A stretch of DNA of 64,000 bases. Source: Leadbetterella sp964423865 (GTDB taxonomy: Bacteria > Bacteroidota > Bacteroidia > Cytophagales > Spirosomataceae). Location of the stretch: NCBI GenBank assembly GCA_964423865.1, contig CAYRGN010000009.1, positions 25,923 through 89,922 of the forward strand, in the 5' to 3' direction. The notes beneath the pieces were generated by a model that worked only from the letters and a program-made list of their open reading frames with translations, had not been told where the DNA came from and did not search any database. Positions 42,247-49,587 of the stretch are shown here, one piece after another (the stretch's first letter is position 1; every line of letters starts with the position of its first letter). The translations under genes were made by a program, and so were the position numbers.

Positions 42247-43320
42247 CTACAAAAACTTGACACACACCGGCATAGAGACCTGTATCTCCGTGCCGGTATT
42301 TTCCAATAGTCCGGTGACGGCATCGCGTTTAAAGACCACTATATTGTCCGTGTCTTGATTGGCCACCAGCACGTATTTCCCGTCGGGGGAAACCGCGAAG
42401 TTCCGGGGGACTTTCCCGCCCGCGGACAAATGTGCCGGCGAGTGGATTTCCCCGGTTTTTTCGTCGACTTTAAATATCACTATTGAATCGGAATACCGGT
42501 TGGAGCCGTAAAGGAACTTCCCGTCGGGAGAAAGGTGGATATCGGCACAAAAGCTGGTTTCTTCAAAGCCCTCAGGCAAGGTAGAGATCTCCTGAACGGT
42601 AGAAAAATCGGCGGTAGAGATCACGGATACTGCATTATTCAGCTCATTGATCACATACGCTACGGGCAGGGTGCTGTGAAAGGCGATATGGCGTGGCCCC
42701 GCGCCCGCGCTAATTTTCACCCGGCCTGTTTCGCGGATGCCCTCCTCCTCTATCGCAAACACCAATACCTCATCCGTACCGAGATCAGCCACCCAAAGCG
42801 AGCGCCCGTCCGGACTGATATTCACGGAGTGCACGTGGGGCTTCTCCTGGCGCGACGCCACCGGACCGCTGCCCGAATTGGCGATAAGCTGGGTGCGCTC
42901 ACCCACAGAACCGTCTTCCTTCAAAGGAAAAACGGCCAGGCTTCCTCCGCTGTAATTTGCGGCAAACAGCCACTTAGAGGTAGCGGAAACATGACAGGGG
43001 TGAGCGCCGCCCGTTTCCTGCTCGCTGACAAAGGTGAATTCCCCACTCTCTGTGTTCAGCAGGTAAGACTGCACTTTCCCCTCCTCCTCTTCATTTACGG
43101 TATACACCCGGTTTCCCTCTACCGTCAGGAAAGAAGGATTTTTCACACCCTGCGTGAAAGACACCTGAACGGGGTTCGCCATTTCTTTATCCAGGCGGTA
43201 ATAATAAATGCCGTCAGATCCCTTCTGGGTGTAGGTCCCTACCAGGATACGGTATCCCGGGTTTTCCGGACTTGCGCACCCCGTGAGTGCGGCGAGGAGA
43301 ATGAGGAGTGATTTTTTCAT
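42247..43320 (-). CDS. Lactonase-fold (YbhE-type) beta-propeller lipoprotein
   Basis: Encodes 357 residues with a lipoprotein signal (MKKSLLILLAALTGCAS, lipobox LTGC). The rest is a seven-bladed propeller of the 6-phosphogluconolactonase YbhE family: YRILVGTYTQKGSDGIYYYR at the start, then repeated blades with HPCHVSATSKWLFAANY, KPHVHSVNISPDGRSLWVAD, GPRHIAFHSTLPVAYVINE and PRNFAVSPDGKYVLVANQ. Because it is exported, a cytosolic pentose-phosphate role is doubtful and the substrate is unknown. A heptamer repeat lies directly upstream of its start codon. Confidence 0.88.
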   Translation of the reverse strand: MKKSLLILLAALTGCASPENPGYRILVGTYTQKGSDGIYYYRLDKEMANPVQVSFTQGVKNPSFLTVEGNRVYTVNEEEEGKVQSYLLNTESGEFTFVSEQETGGAHPCHVSATSKWLFAANYSGGSLAVFPLKEDGSVGERTQLIANSGSGPVASRQEKPHVHSVNISPDGRSLWVADLGTDEVLVFAIEEEGIRETGRVKISAGAGPRHIAFHSTLPVAYVINELNNAVSVISTADFSTVQEISTLPEGFEETSFCADIHLSPDGKFLYGSNRYSDSIVIFKVDEKTGEIHSPAHLSAGGKVPRNFAVSPDGKYVLVANQDTDNIVVFKRDAVTGLLENTGTEIQVSMPVCVKFL

Positions 43321-43327
43321 TGGTTGA

Positions 43328-43350
43328 AGTTTGAGCTTTGAGCTTTGAGG
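43328..43350. repeat. Short AGC heptamer repeat
   Basis: agtttg, agctttg, agctttg, agg: a short locus of the heptamer family, eight bases upstream of the lactonase start and just after the end of the SGNH esterase gene. Confidence 0.7.
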
Positions 43351-43359
43351 TTATTGTAT

Positions 43360-44040
43360 TTAATTCAAATTCTTGTCCAGGGCCTTCTTAATCAGTCCGG
43401 CCCACACATCGTAGCCTTTCTGGGTCTGGTGCAGTTTATCTTCCCGGAAATAGGCCGGGATGGGCTTCCCGTCGGCACCCAGAAACGCGGGCGCAGTCTC
43501 AATATAATACAGGTCTTTGTGCTTTTCGGTATAATTTTCAATCAAGGTATTGGCTTCCTGAATTTTATCCCACACATGCCACCTCGACTCGGTAGGGGTA
43601 ATCTGTACCCAGAAAATGGGTTCTTTCTTATGCTCTTTGCGTATGCTTTTCACCAGTTCGGTGTACAGTTTAAACACCTCTTTCGGCGCAAGGTCGCCTT
43701 TCCCTCCGTGGATATCGTTGGCCACAAAAACCACGATGGCCCTGAATTTATGGGGGTTAATGATGCGGTCTTCATACACCAGCACATCCCTCAGGTTTGA
43801 CCCGCCGAAACCCCGCTGGATCACCGGGTAAGGCGCCATGTCTTTCTCTATATGGTCCCAGAGCCGGATACTGCTGCTACCGATAAACAGGATAGAATTA
43901 TCCGGATAGACGCGGGTTTGGTCCTGGCTGACCAGTTCGGTAATTTCTTTTTCCCAATGTTGGGAAGATTCGGCGTATTTCCTGGCGGGAGAGCAGGAAA
44001 ACAGGATTAAGAGAAGAGGGAGTACACAGCGTTTTTTCAT
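43360..44040 (-). CDS. SGNH/GDSL-family esterase lipoprotein
   Basis: Encodes 226 residues with a short lipoprotein signal (MKKRCVLPLLLILFSC, lipobox LFSC). Blocks of the SGNH hydrolase fold are ILFIGSSSIRLWDHI (block I, catalytic Ser), GFGGSNLRDVLVYEDRI (block II Gly), IVVFVANDIHGG (block III Asn) and REDKLHQTQKGYDVW (block V Asp-x-x-His). It probably acts on an ester of a carbohydrate or lipid in the periplasm; the substrate is unknown. The lactonase-like gene follows on the same strand after 39 bases, so the two may be co-transcribed. Confidence 0.88.
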   Translation of the reverse strand: MKKRCVLPLLLILFSCSPARKYAESSQHWEKEITELVSQDQTRVYPDNSILFIGSSSIRLWDHIEKDMAPYPVIQRGFGGSNLRDVLVYEDRIINPHKFRAIVVFVANDIHGGKGDLAPKEVFKLYTELVKSIRKEHKKEPIFWVQITPTESRWHVWDKIQEANTLIENYTEKHKDLYYIETAPAFLGADGKPIPAYFREDKLHQTQKGYDVWAGLIKKALDKNLN

Positions 44041-44056
44041 TTGGTAAAAAAATTTT

Positions 44057-44138
44057 AGCTTTCAGCCGTTAGCTATCAGCTTTCAGCTAGGAGTGCCTGG
44101 CTGCGGGTGGGTCACCATCCCAAACACCGGCTGATAAC
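44057..44138. repeat. AGC heptamer composite repeat
   Basis: From 44057 the steps are agctttc, agccgtt, agctatc, agctttc, agctagg, followed at 44129-44138 by GGCTGATAAC. The same order (heptamers, then GGCTGATA) is seen at 1465-1601. It begins 16 bases upstream of the SGNH esterase start codon. Confidence 0.7.
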
Positions 44139-44233
44139 AAACGATTCGTCTATTTCGTGTGTAAAAATACCGGGAAACAGAACAAAACGACATATAAATC
44201 GCAATTAAATAAAGAATCCTGTATTTAAAACGG

Positions 44234-44241
44234 TAATTTTG
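44234..44241 (+). promoter_or_regulatory. -7 promoter box of cysS
   Basis: TAATTTTG matches TAnnTTTG. It covers the TTG at 44239, so translation must begin at the ATG at 44266. Confidence 0.65.
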
Positions 44242-44265
44242 CAAAACATTTTAGTAAAGCATCGA

Positions 44266-45756
44266 ATGCAACCGTTAAAACTTTACAATTCGTTATCCCG
44301 GAAAAAGGAAGTTTTTGAACCTGTCAATGAAGGCCATGTAGGCATGTATGTCTGCGGTCCTACGGTTTATAATAACGTCCATCTGGGAAATGTTCGTACT
44401 TTCCTGACGTTTGACGTACTCTACCGTTACCTGCTTCATGCAGGTTATAAGGTACGGTATGTGCGCAATATCACCGACGTGGGCCACCTGGTGGGTGACG
44501 GCGACGAAGGGGAAGATAAGATCGGGAAAATAGCCAAACTGGAGCAACTGGAACCTATGGAGGTGGCCCAGCGCTATACCAATGACTTCCGCGACGTACT
44601 GCGTATGTTCAATTTTTTGAACCCGAGCATTGAGCCATCCGCCACGGGGCATATCGTGGAGCAGATTGAGGCGGTGCAGGAGCTGATCGGTAAAGGGCTG
44701 GCCTATGAGTCGAACGGTTCGGTGTATTTTGACATCAGCCAATACAATGAGCGGGGGAATAACTACGGAAAGCTCTCCGGCCGGATACTCGAAGACCTTT
44801 TGAATGAAACGCGGGCGTTGGACGGACAAGCGGAAAAGCGTAATCCCCTGGATTTCGCCATCTGGAAAAAAGCTGCGCCTGAACATATCATGCAATGGAA
44901 CAGTCCCTGGGGGAAAGGGTTCCCCGGGTGGCACATTGAATGTACCTGCATGAGTGTAAAATACCTGGGCAATCGGTTTGACATTCACGGCGGGGGCATG
45001 GACCTGAAGTTTCCTCATCATGAATGCGAAATTGCCCAGGGTGTAGGGCTCACCGGTGTAGATCCGGTACGGTACTGGATGCATTCAAATATGCTGACAG
45101 TAAACGGACAAAAAATGTCGAAATCATTGGGCAACAGCTTTCTGCCGGGAGAACTGATCTCGGGAGATCACCCCTTACTCGACCAGGCGTATAGCCCCAT
45201 GACCGTACGGTTCTTTATGCTGCAGTCGCATTACCGTTCTACGCTCGACTTCTCCAACGACGCCCTGAAAGCCGCCCAGAAAGGATACCGGCGTATCCTG
45301 AACGGGATGAAAATAGCGCGGGAGCTGGAGTACATCCACGATGAAACGGTGGCGCCGGATGAAAAGAAGATAAACGAGATCCAAAAGGCCATTTCTTCTT
45401 TTTATGATGCACTGAATGACGACCTGAACACGGCGGTGGCGGTGGCCCAGCTCTTCACTTTGCTGAAGTTCATCAACACCCTATACATGAACCAGCTCCA
45501 CCCTTCGGCCATAGGCGAGAAAAATTTCGACGACCTGAAACATCATTTTCTTCTGTTCACCCGGGAAATCCTGGGCCTGGAAGAAGAGCGCCTAGGAAGT
45601 GACGAAGCGGTGATCAAAGGCATGCTGGAGCTTTACAGGGAATACAAAGCGGCACAGCAATACGACAAAGTGGATGAGATCCGCACGTACTTCAAGGCCA
45701 ACCGGATGGTGATTAAAGACATGAAGCACAAAATTGACTGGGCGTGGGAAGAGTAG
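44266..45756 (+). CDS. cysS: Cysteinyl-tRNA synthetase
   Basis: Attaches cysteine to tRNA-Cys. It encodes 496 residues from ATG 44266 (MQPLKLYNSLSRKKEVFEPV). The class I HIGH-type motif is in MYVCGPTVYNNVHLGNVRTF, with Cys of CGPT a zinc ligand; further zinc ligands are in WHIECTCMSVKYLG and FPHHECEIAQ. The second catalytic motif is NGQKMSKSLGN (KMSKS). The C-terminal DALR-type helical domain is complete. Nothing unusual. Confidence 0.97.
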   Translation: MQPLKLYNSLSRKKEVFEPVNEGHVGMYVCGPTVYNNVHLGNVRTFLTFDVLYRYLLHAGYKVRYVRNITDVGHLVGDGDEGEDKIGKIAKLEQLEPMEVAQRYTNDFRDVLRMFNFLNPSIEPSATGHIVEQIEAVQELIGKGLAYESNGSVYFDISQYNERGNNYGKLSGRILEDLLNETRALDGQAEKRNPLDFAIWKKAAPEHIMQWNSPWGKGFPGWHIECTCMSVKYLGNRFDIHGGGMDLKFPHHECEIAQGVGLTGVDPVRYWMHSNMLTVNGQKMSKSLGNSFLPGELISGDHPLLDQAYSPMTVRFFMLQSHYRSTLDFSNDALKAAQKGYRRILNGMKIARELEYIHDETVAPDEKKINEIQKAISSFYDALNDDLNTAVAVAQLFTLLKFINTLYMNQLHPSAIGEKNFDDLKHHFLLFTREILGLEEERLGSDEAVIKGMLELYREYKAAQQYDKVDEIRTYFKANRMVIKDMKHKIDWAWEE

Positions 45757-45850
45757 TTCCAAACTATTATTTAAACTTCGCAAATTTCTTTACATTCAGA
45801 ACGGAATTGTTTAAATAGCAGCCCTAATCCTATTATCACATTTATATCTG

Positions 45851-47092
45851 ATGCAAAACTTGACCGGTATTCTGGGCATTTTCCTTATCCTTGGGGTAGC
45901 CTACGCGTTTTCCAATAACAGGAAAGCCATCAATTTTCGTACGGTAGGAGTAGGAATAGGCCTGCAGTTTCTCCTGGCGTTGTTTATCCTCAAAACCAGT
46001 ACGGGCAAAGCCCTTTTCGGCACTTTGGGTGCATGGGTAACGCGGGTCATTGACTTTGCGAACGACGGGGGAGAGTTTGTGTTTGGTCCTTTGGCCGACA
46101 TTGAGGCCGTAAACCGGGCCTTTGGCGGAGGAGGGTTCATTTTCTTCTTCAAGATCATTCCCACCATCATTTTTGTGGCGGTGCTGGTCAATATTTTTTA
46201 TCATTTCGGGATTATCCAGTTTATAATCAAATGGCTGGCCAAAGGAATGAAATGGCTGATGCGGGTTAGCGGGGCCGAAGCTCTTTCCAATATCGCCAGT
46301 ACTTTTGTAGGCCAGGTAGAGGCCCAGATTATGATCAAGCCTTACCTGAAAGGAATGACGAAGTCAGAGCTGATGGCCTCTATGGCGGGAAGTTACGCCT
46401 GTATCGCAGGCGGAGTAATGGCCACCTATATCCAGTTTGGGGTGAAGGCCGAATACCTGATCGCAGCCAGTATTATGGCGGCCCCCGGCGCCCTGGCCAT
46501 TGCCAAACTGATGTTTCCCGAAACGGAGGTGTCTGAAACCAGCGGAGAGGTAAAACTTAAAGTGGCAAAAGAACACACCAATGTAATAGATGCTATCTCC
46601 GCAGGCTGTTCAGACGGCCTCAAAGTAGGTTTAAATGTACTGGCCATGCTGATCGGTTTCCTCGCCCTGATTGGCCTGCTTAATTTTATCCTGGGAAAAG
46701 TGGGTGGCCTGATGAATAATCCCAACCTCAGTATAGAATTGATCCTGGGATACCTTTTCTCGGGCTTTGCCTGGGCCATGGGCGTGCCTTCTCATGAAAT
46801 TGTAGAGGCAGGATCTTTAATGGGCACTAAGCTGGCGGCCAATGAATTTGTGGCCTACCTTCAGCTGAAAGAGTTTATTGCCAACGGCACCCTTTCTCCC
46901 AAAACCATCGCTATTGTCAGCTTTGCCCTGTGCGGTTTTGCCAATCTGGGCTCTTTAGGGATCCAGATCGGGGGTATTTCCGCCCTGGAGCCCTCCCGGA
47001 GAAAAGACCTGACGCAGGTAGCAGTAAAGGCGCTGATCGCGGGTACGCTGGCGAGCTATATGTCAGCTACTTTTGCCGGGCTGTTGTTTTGA
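45851..47092 (+). CDS. CNT family nucleoside transporter
   Basis: Imports nucleosides with a Na+ or H+ gradient. It encodes 413 residues with about ten hydrophobic segments. The CNT core is clear: GVGIGLQFLLALFILKT at the start, MKWLMRVSGAEALSNIASTF with VGQVEAQIMIKPYL, the gate motif MASMAGSYACIAGGVMATYI, then GVPSHEIVEAGSLMGTKLAA and FALCGFANLGSLGIQIGGIS at the end. The length is typical. It is a single gene, convergent with guaB, with a bidirectional hairpin in between. Confidence 0.95.
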   Translation: MQNLTGILGIFLILGVAYAFSNNRKAINFRTVGVGIGLQFLLALFILKTSTGKALFGTLGAWVTRVIDFANDGGEFVFGPLADIEAVNRAFGGGGFIFFFKIIPTIIFVAVLVNIFYHFGIIQFIIKWLAKGMKWLMRVSGAEALSNIASTFVGQVEAQIMIKPYLKGMTKSELMASMAGSYACIAGGVMATYIQFGVKAEYLIAASIMAAPGALAIAKLMFPETEVSETSGEVKLKVAKEHTNVIDAISAGCSDGLKVGLNVLAMLIGFLALIGLLNFILGKVGGLMNNPNLSIELILGYLFSGFAWAMGVPSHEIVEAGSLMGTKLAANEFVAYLQLKEFIANGTLSPKTIAIVSFALCGFANLGSLGIQIGGISALEPSRRKDLTQVAVKALIAGTLASYMSATFAGLLF

Positions 47093-47104
47093 TCCCCAGG
47101 GAAT

Positions 47105-47142
47105 ATTTCCGGCCAGACCACAGATTCAGCCCGGCCGGAAAT
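47105..47142. terminator. Hairpin between convergent genes
   Basis: ATTTCCGGCC (47105-47114) and GGCCGGAAAT (47133-47142) are perfect inverse copies with an 18-base loop. There is no long T-run, so termination strength is uncertain. Confidence 0.55.
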
Positions 47143-47150
47143 CCTGCCCC

Positions 47151-48620
47151 TTACTTCGTAGAATAATTCGGCGCTTCTTTGGTGATCTGGATATCGTGGG
47201 GGTGCGACTCCCGGATACCGGCCGAAGTGATTTTAATGAATTTTGCGTTTTGCAGGGCTTCAATATCTTTTGCTCCGCAATACCCCATCCCGGCTTTCAG
47301 ACCTCCCACCATTTGGTAGATAATCTCGCGGGCATCGCCTTTAAACGGCACGCGACCCACAATTCCTTCCGGCACCAGTTTTTTTGCATCGGTGGTGGAG
47401 TCCTGGAAATAACGATCTTTCGAGCCGTCTTCCATGGCTTCAAGGGAGCCCATTCCACGGTAAGATTTGAATTTTCTTCCTTCAAAGATCACGACTTCTC
47501 CCGGCGCTTCTTCGGTTCCGGCCAAAAGAGATCCCATCATCACGGTGCTGGCACCACCGGCAATGGCCTTGGCGATATCACCGGAGAAACGGATTCCACC
47601 GTCCGCGATCACCGGTACCCCGGTACCTTTCAGGGCTTCCGCACAAAGATGCACGGCCGAAAGCTGGGGCATACCGATACCCGCAATGATTCGCGTGGTA
47701 CAAATACTTCCCGGGCCCACGCCCACCTTTACGGCATCGGCTCCGGCATCGGCCAGCGCCCGGGCCGCTTCACCCGTAGCCACGTTTCCACAAATGACTT
47801 CCAGGTTCGGAAACAGTTTTTTGATATGAGAGAGCGCGTCCATTACTCCTTTAGAATGCCCGTGCGCCGTATCGATACTGATCACGTCTACACCGGCCTT
47901 TACCAGGGCGGTTACCCGCTCTACGAGGTCGCCGGTTACGCCTACCGCCGCCCCTACCAGCAGTCGACCCAGTTTGTCTTTCGCCGCATTGGGTTTGTTC
48001 AGCTTTTTCAGGATATCGCGGTAAGTAATAAGCCCCACCAGCTTGTTGTCTTTATCTACGATAGGCAGTTTTTCGATTTTCCGTGTCATCAGAATCCCCT
48101 CGGCCTCTTCCAGGCTGATGCCCTCGTTGGCCGTCACCAGCTTTTCTACCGTCATAATCTCCCGGATAGGCAGGCTGCGGTCGGTCTGAAACCGCAGGTC
48201 ACGGTTCGTGACAATCCCCTTCAGTCTGCTTTCCCCATCAATAACAGGAATTCCCCCCACTTTAAATTCCTGCATGATCCGGAGGGCGTCTCCTACCACG
48301 GCATTCTCATCCAGGGTAATAGGGTCAATGATCATCCCGCTTTCTGAACGCTTCACTCTTCTGACCTCATGCGCCTGCTGCTCAATGGTCATGTTTTTGT
48401 GAATAATGCCTATGCCGCCTTCCTGGGCAATGGCAATCGCCATTTCATGCTCAGTAACGGTATCCATCGCCGCGGACACCAAAGGCAGGTTTAACCAGAT
48501 ATTACGGGTAAGCCGGGTACGTGTACTCGTGTCTTTCGGAAGAACTTCAGAGTAGGCCGGAACAAGGAGGACGTCGTCGTAGGTGAGTGCTTCAAAAAGA
48601 AGCTTGGATGATGCTATCAT
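47151..48620 (-). CDS. guaB: Inosine-5'-monophosphate dehydrogenase
   Basis: Oxidises IMP to XMP, the first step of GMP synthesis. It encodes 489 residues, the usual length. The start is MIASSKLLFEALTYDDVLLV. A pair of CBS domains is inserted at about 95-205 (VVGDALRIMQEFKVGGIPV and ITYRDILKKL). The catalytic loop KVGVGPGSICTTRIIAGIG contains the nucleophilic Cys. The active-site flap is DRYFQDSTTDAKKLVPEGI. It is transcribed alone from its own promoter box (48653-48660). Confidence 0.97.
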   Translation of the reverse strand: MIASSKLLFEALTYDDVLLVPAYSEVLPKDTSTRTRLTRNIWLNLPLVSAAMDTVTEHEMAIAIAQEGGIGIIHKNMTIEQQAHEVRRVKRSESGMIIDPITLDENAVVGDALRIMQEFKVGGIPVIDGESRLKGIVTNRDLRFQTDRSLPIREIMTVEKLVTANEGISLEEAEGILMTRKIEKLPIVDKDNKLVGLITYRDILKKLNKPNAAKDKLGRLLVGAAVGVTGDLVERVTALVKAGVDVISIDTAHGHSKGVMDALSHIKKLFPNLEVICGNVATGEAARALADAGADAVKVGVGPGSICTTRIIAGIGMPQLSAVHLCAEALKGTGVPVIADGGIRFSGDIAKAIAGGASTVMMGSLLAGTEEAPGEVVIFEGRKFKSYRGMGSLEAMEDGSKDRYFQDSTTDAKKLVPEGIVGRVPFKGDAREIIYQMVGGLKAGMGYCGAKDIEALQNAKFIKITSAGIRESHPHDIQITKEAPNYSTK

Positions 48621-48652
48621 GATGCAAACAATACAGGTTATTATTTGCGGTG

Positions 48653-48660
48653 CAAAGTTA
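48653..48660 (-). promoter_or_regulatory. -7 promoter box of guaB
   Basis: TAACTTTG on the minus strand, 33 bases before the guaB start. Confidence 0.6.
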
Positions 48661-48789
48661 GTACATTTGAATGAAACTTATTAGATTTCTTTCTTTTTTT
48701 TGCACACGCTTTCCGTTTTATATTCATTTCGAAGGCAACAATGAACCTTAAAGACCCCGGGAGACGTTCTGAAATGAAAAGCTTACAGT

Positions 48790-49299
48790 ATGATCCCATT
48801 GTCTGACACAGCCGGAAATATCATTGGTTACAAAGAAAAAATGGAAGTTCACCAACAAGGTTTGCTTCATCTGGCTTTCTCTGTACTTATCTTTAATGGC
48901 CGGGGAGAACTCCTTTTGCAGCAAAGGGCCGACCATAAATATCACTCGCCTTCGCTCTGGACCAATACCTGCTGCGGACATCCTCACCCCCGGGAAGAAA
49001 TCGGAGAAGCGGCCCGACGGAGACTGGCGGAAGAAATGGGTTTTACGTCTGACCTTACCCATCGGTTTACCTTCCATTACCAGGCGTCTTTCTCTAACGG
49101 ACTTTCCGAAAACGAGATCGACCACGTGTTTTTCGGGCAGTACGAAGGCATCGTGCTTCCTGATCCGGAAGAAGTATCCGACTACCGCTGGGTAGAGATG
49201 GATTTCCTCCAGTCAGATGCGGCACAGCAACCCGAAAAATACACCGTGTGGTTCCGGAAAATCCTGGACCGCCTGAAAGCTTCCGGCAGCCCTCAGTAA
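48790..49299 (+). CDS. idi: Isopentenyl-diphosphate delta-isomerase, type 1
   Basis: Interconverts IPP and DMAPP for isoprenoid and menaquinone synthesis. It encodes 169 residues with the Nudix fold: AFSVLIFNGRGELLLQQRAD, HSPSLWTNTCCGHPHPREE (active-site Cys and metal His), then the Nudix helix EEIGEAARRRLAEEMGF and a C-terminal DEVSDYRWVEM-like segment (EEVSDYRWVEMDFL, catalytic Glu region). The size is normal for type 1 enzymes. IspH, which already makes both isomers, is encoded at 59825. A decayed gene on the other strand abuts its 3' end. Confidence 0.95.
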   Translation: MIPLSDTAGNIIGYKEKMEVHQQGLLHLAFSVLIFNGRGELLLQQRADHKYHSPSLWTNTCCGHPHPREEIGEAARRRLAEEMGFTSDLTHRFTFHYQASFSNGLSENEIDHVFFGQYEGIVLPDPEEVSDYRWVEMDFLQSDAAQQPEKYTVWFRKILDRLKASGSPQ

Positions 49300-49308
49300 T
49301 CCTGGCGT

Positions 49309-49461
49309 TTAGCGGATCAGCACGGAGGTCATGGTCAACGAACCGGCGATCACTTTATCGGTAAAAAACGACACCTCGTCCCGGTCATCCTGCATACCCA
49401 GGGAATACAGCAACGGCCAGTAGTGATCAGGAGTCGGTACGGCCAGATGTGCGTCTTTATG
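49309..49461 (-). pseudogene. 3' fragment of a 4,5-DOPA dioxygenase (YgiD-type) gene
   Basis: The minus strand reads HKDAHLAVPTPDHYWPLLYS, then about ten residues, then VSFFTDKVIAGSLTMTSVLI, ending Arg-stop at 49309-49311. This is the C-terminal part of LigB-type extradiol ring-cleavage dioxygenases, which end with PTPDHY...PLLY and GSLTMTSV. Intact family members have about 260-290 residues; only about 50 remain. An in-frame TAA lies a few codons upstream of the fragment. The rest of the gene is missing, and AT-rich sequence replaces it. It is a deletion remnant. Confidence 0.8.
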
Positions 49462-49546
49462 CAAAGTTTAATACATATAAAAACATTCAATGTGTATACA
49501 TAATTAAGAATTACAACCCGTTGATGCGTACCTGCTCTGGTATTCT

Positions 49547-49580
49547 CAAAAAAGGCGCGGGTTTTGTTTCCCGCGCCTTT
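49547..49580 (-). terminator. Terminator of the outer-membrane receptor gene
   Basis: GGCGCGGG (49554-49561) and CCCGCGCC (49570-49577) form an 8-bp GC stem with flanking A/T pairs, followed on the minus strand by TTTTTTGAG. Confidence 0.88.
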
Positions 49581-49587
49581 GCTATCT

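Noticed and set aside
44239..44265. TTG start for cysS
   Set aside because: It lies inside the TAATTTTG promoter box; ATG at 44266 gives the normal N-terminus.
47073..48347. 424-codon open frame opposite guaB
   Set aside because: It lies wholly on the other strand of a well-supported guaB gene for almost all its length and has no recognisable domain or coding signature of its own.
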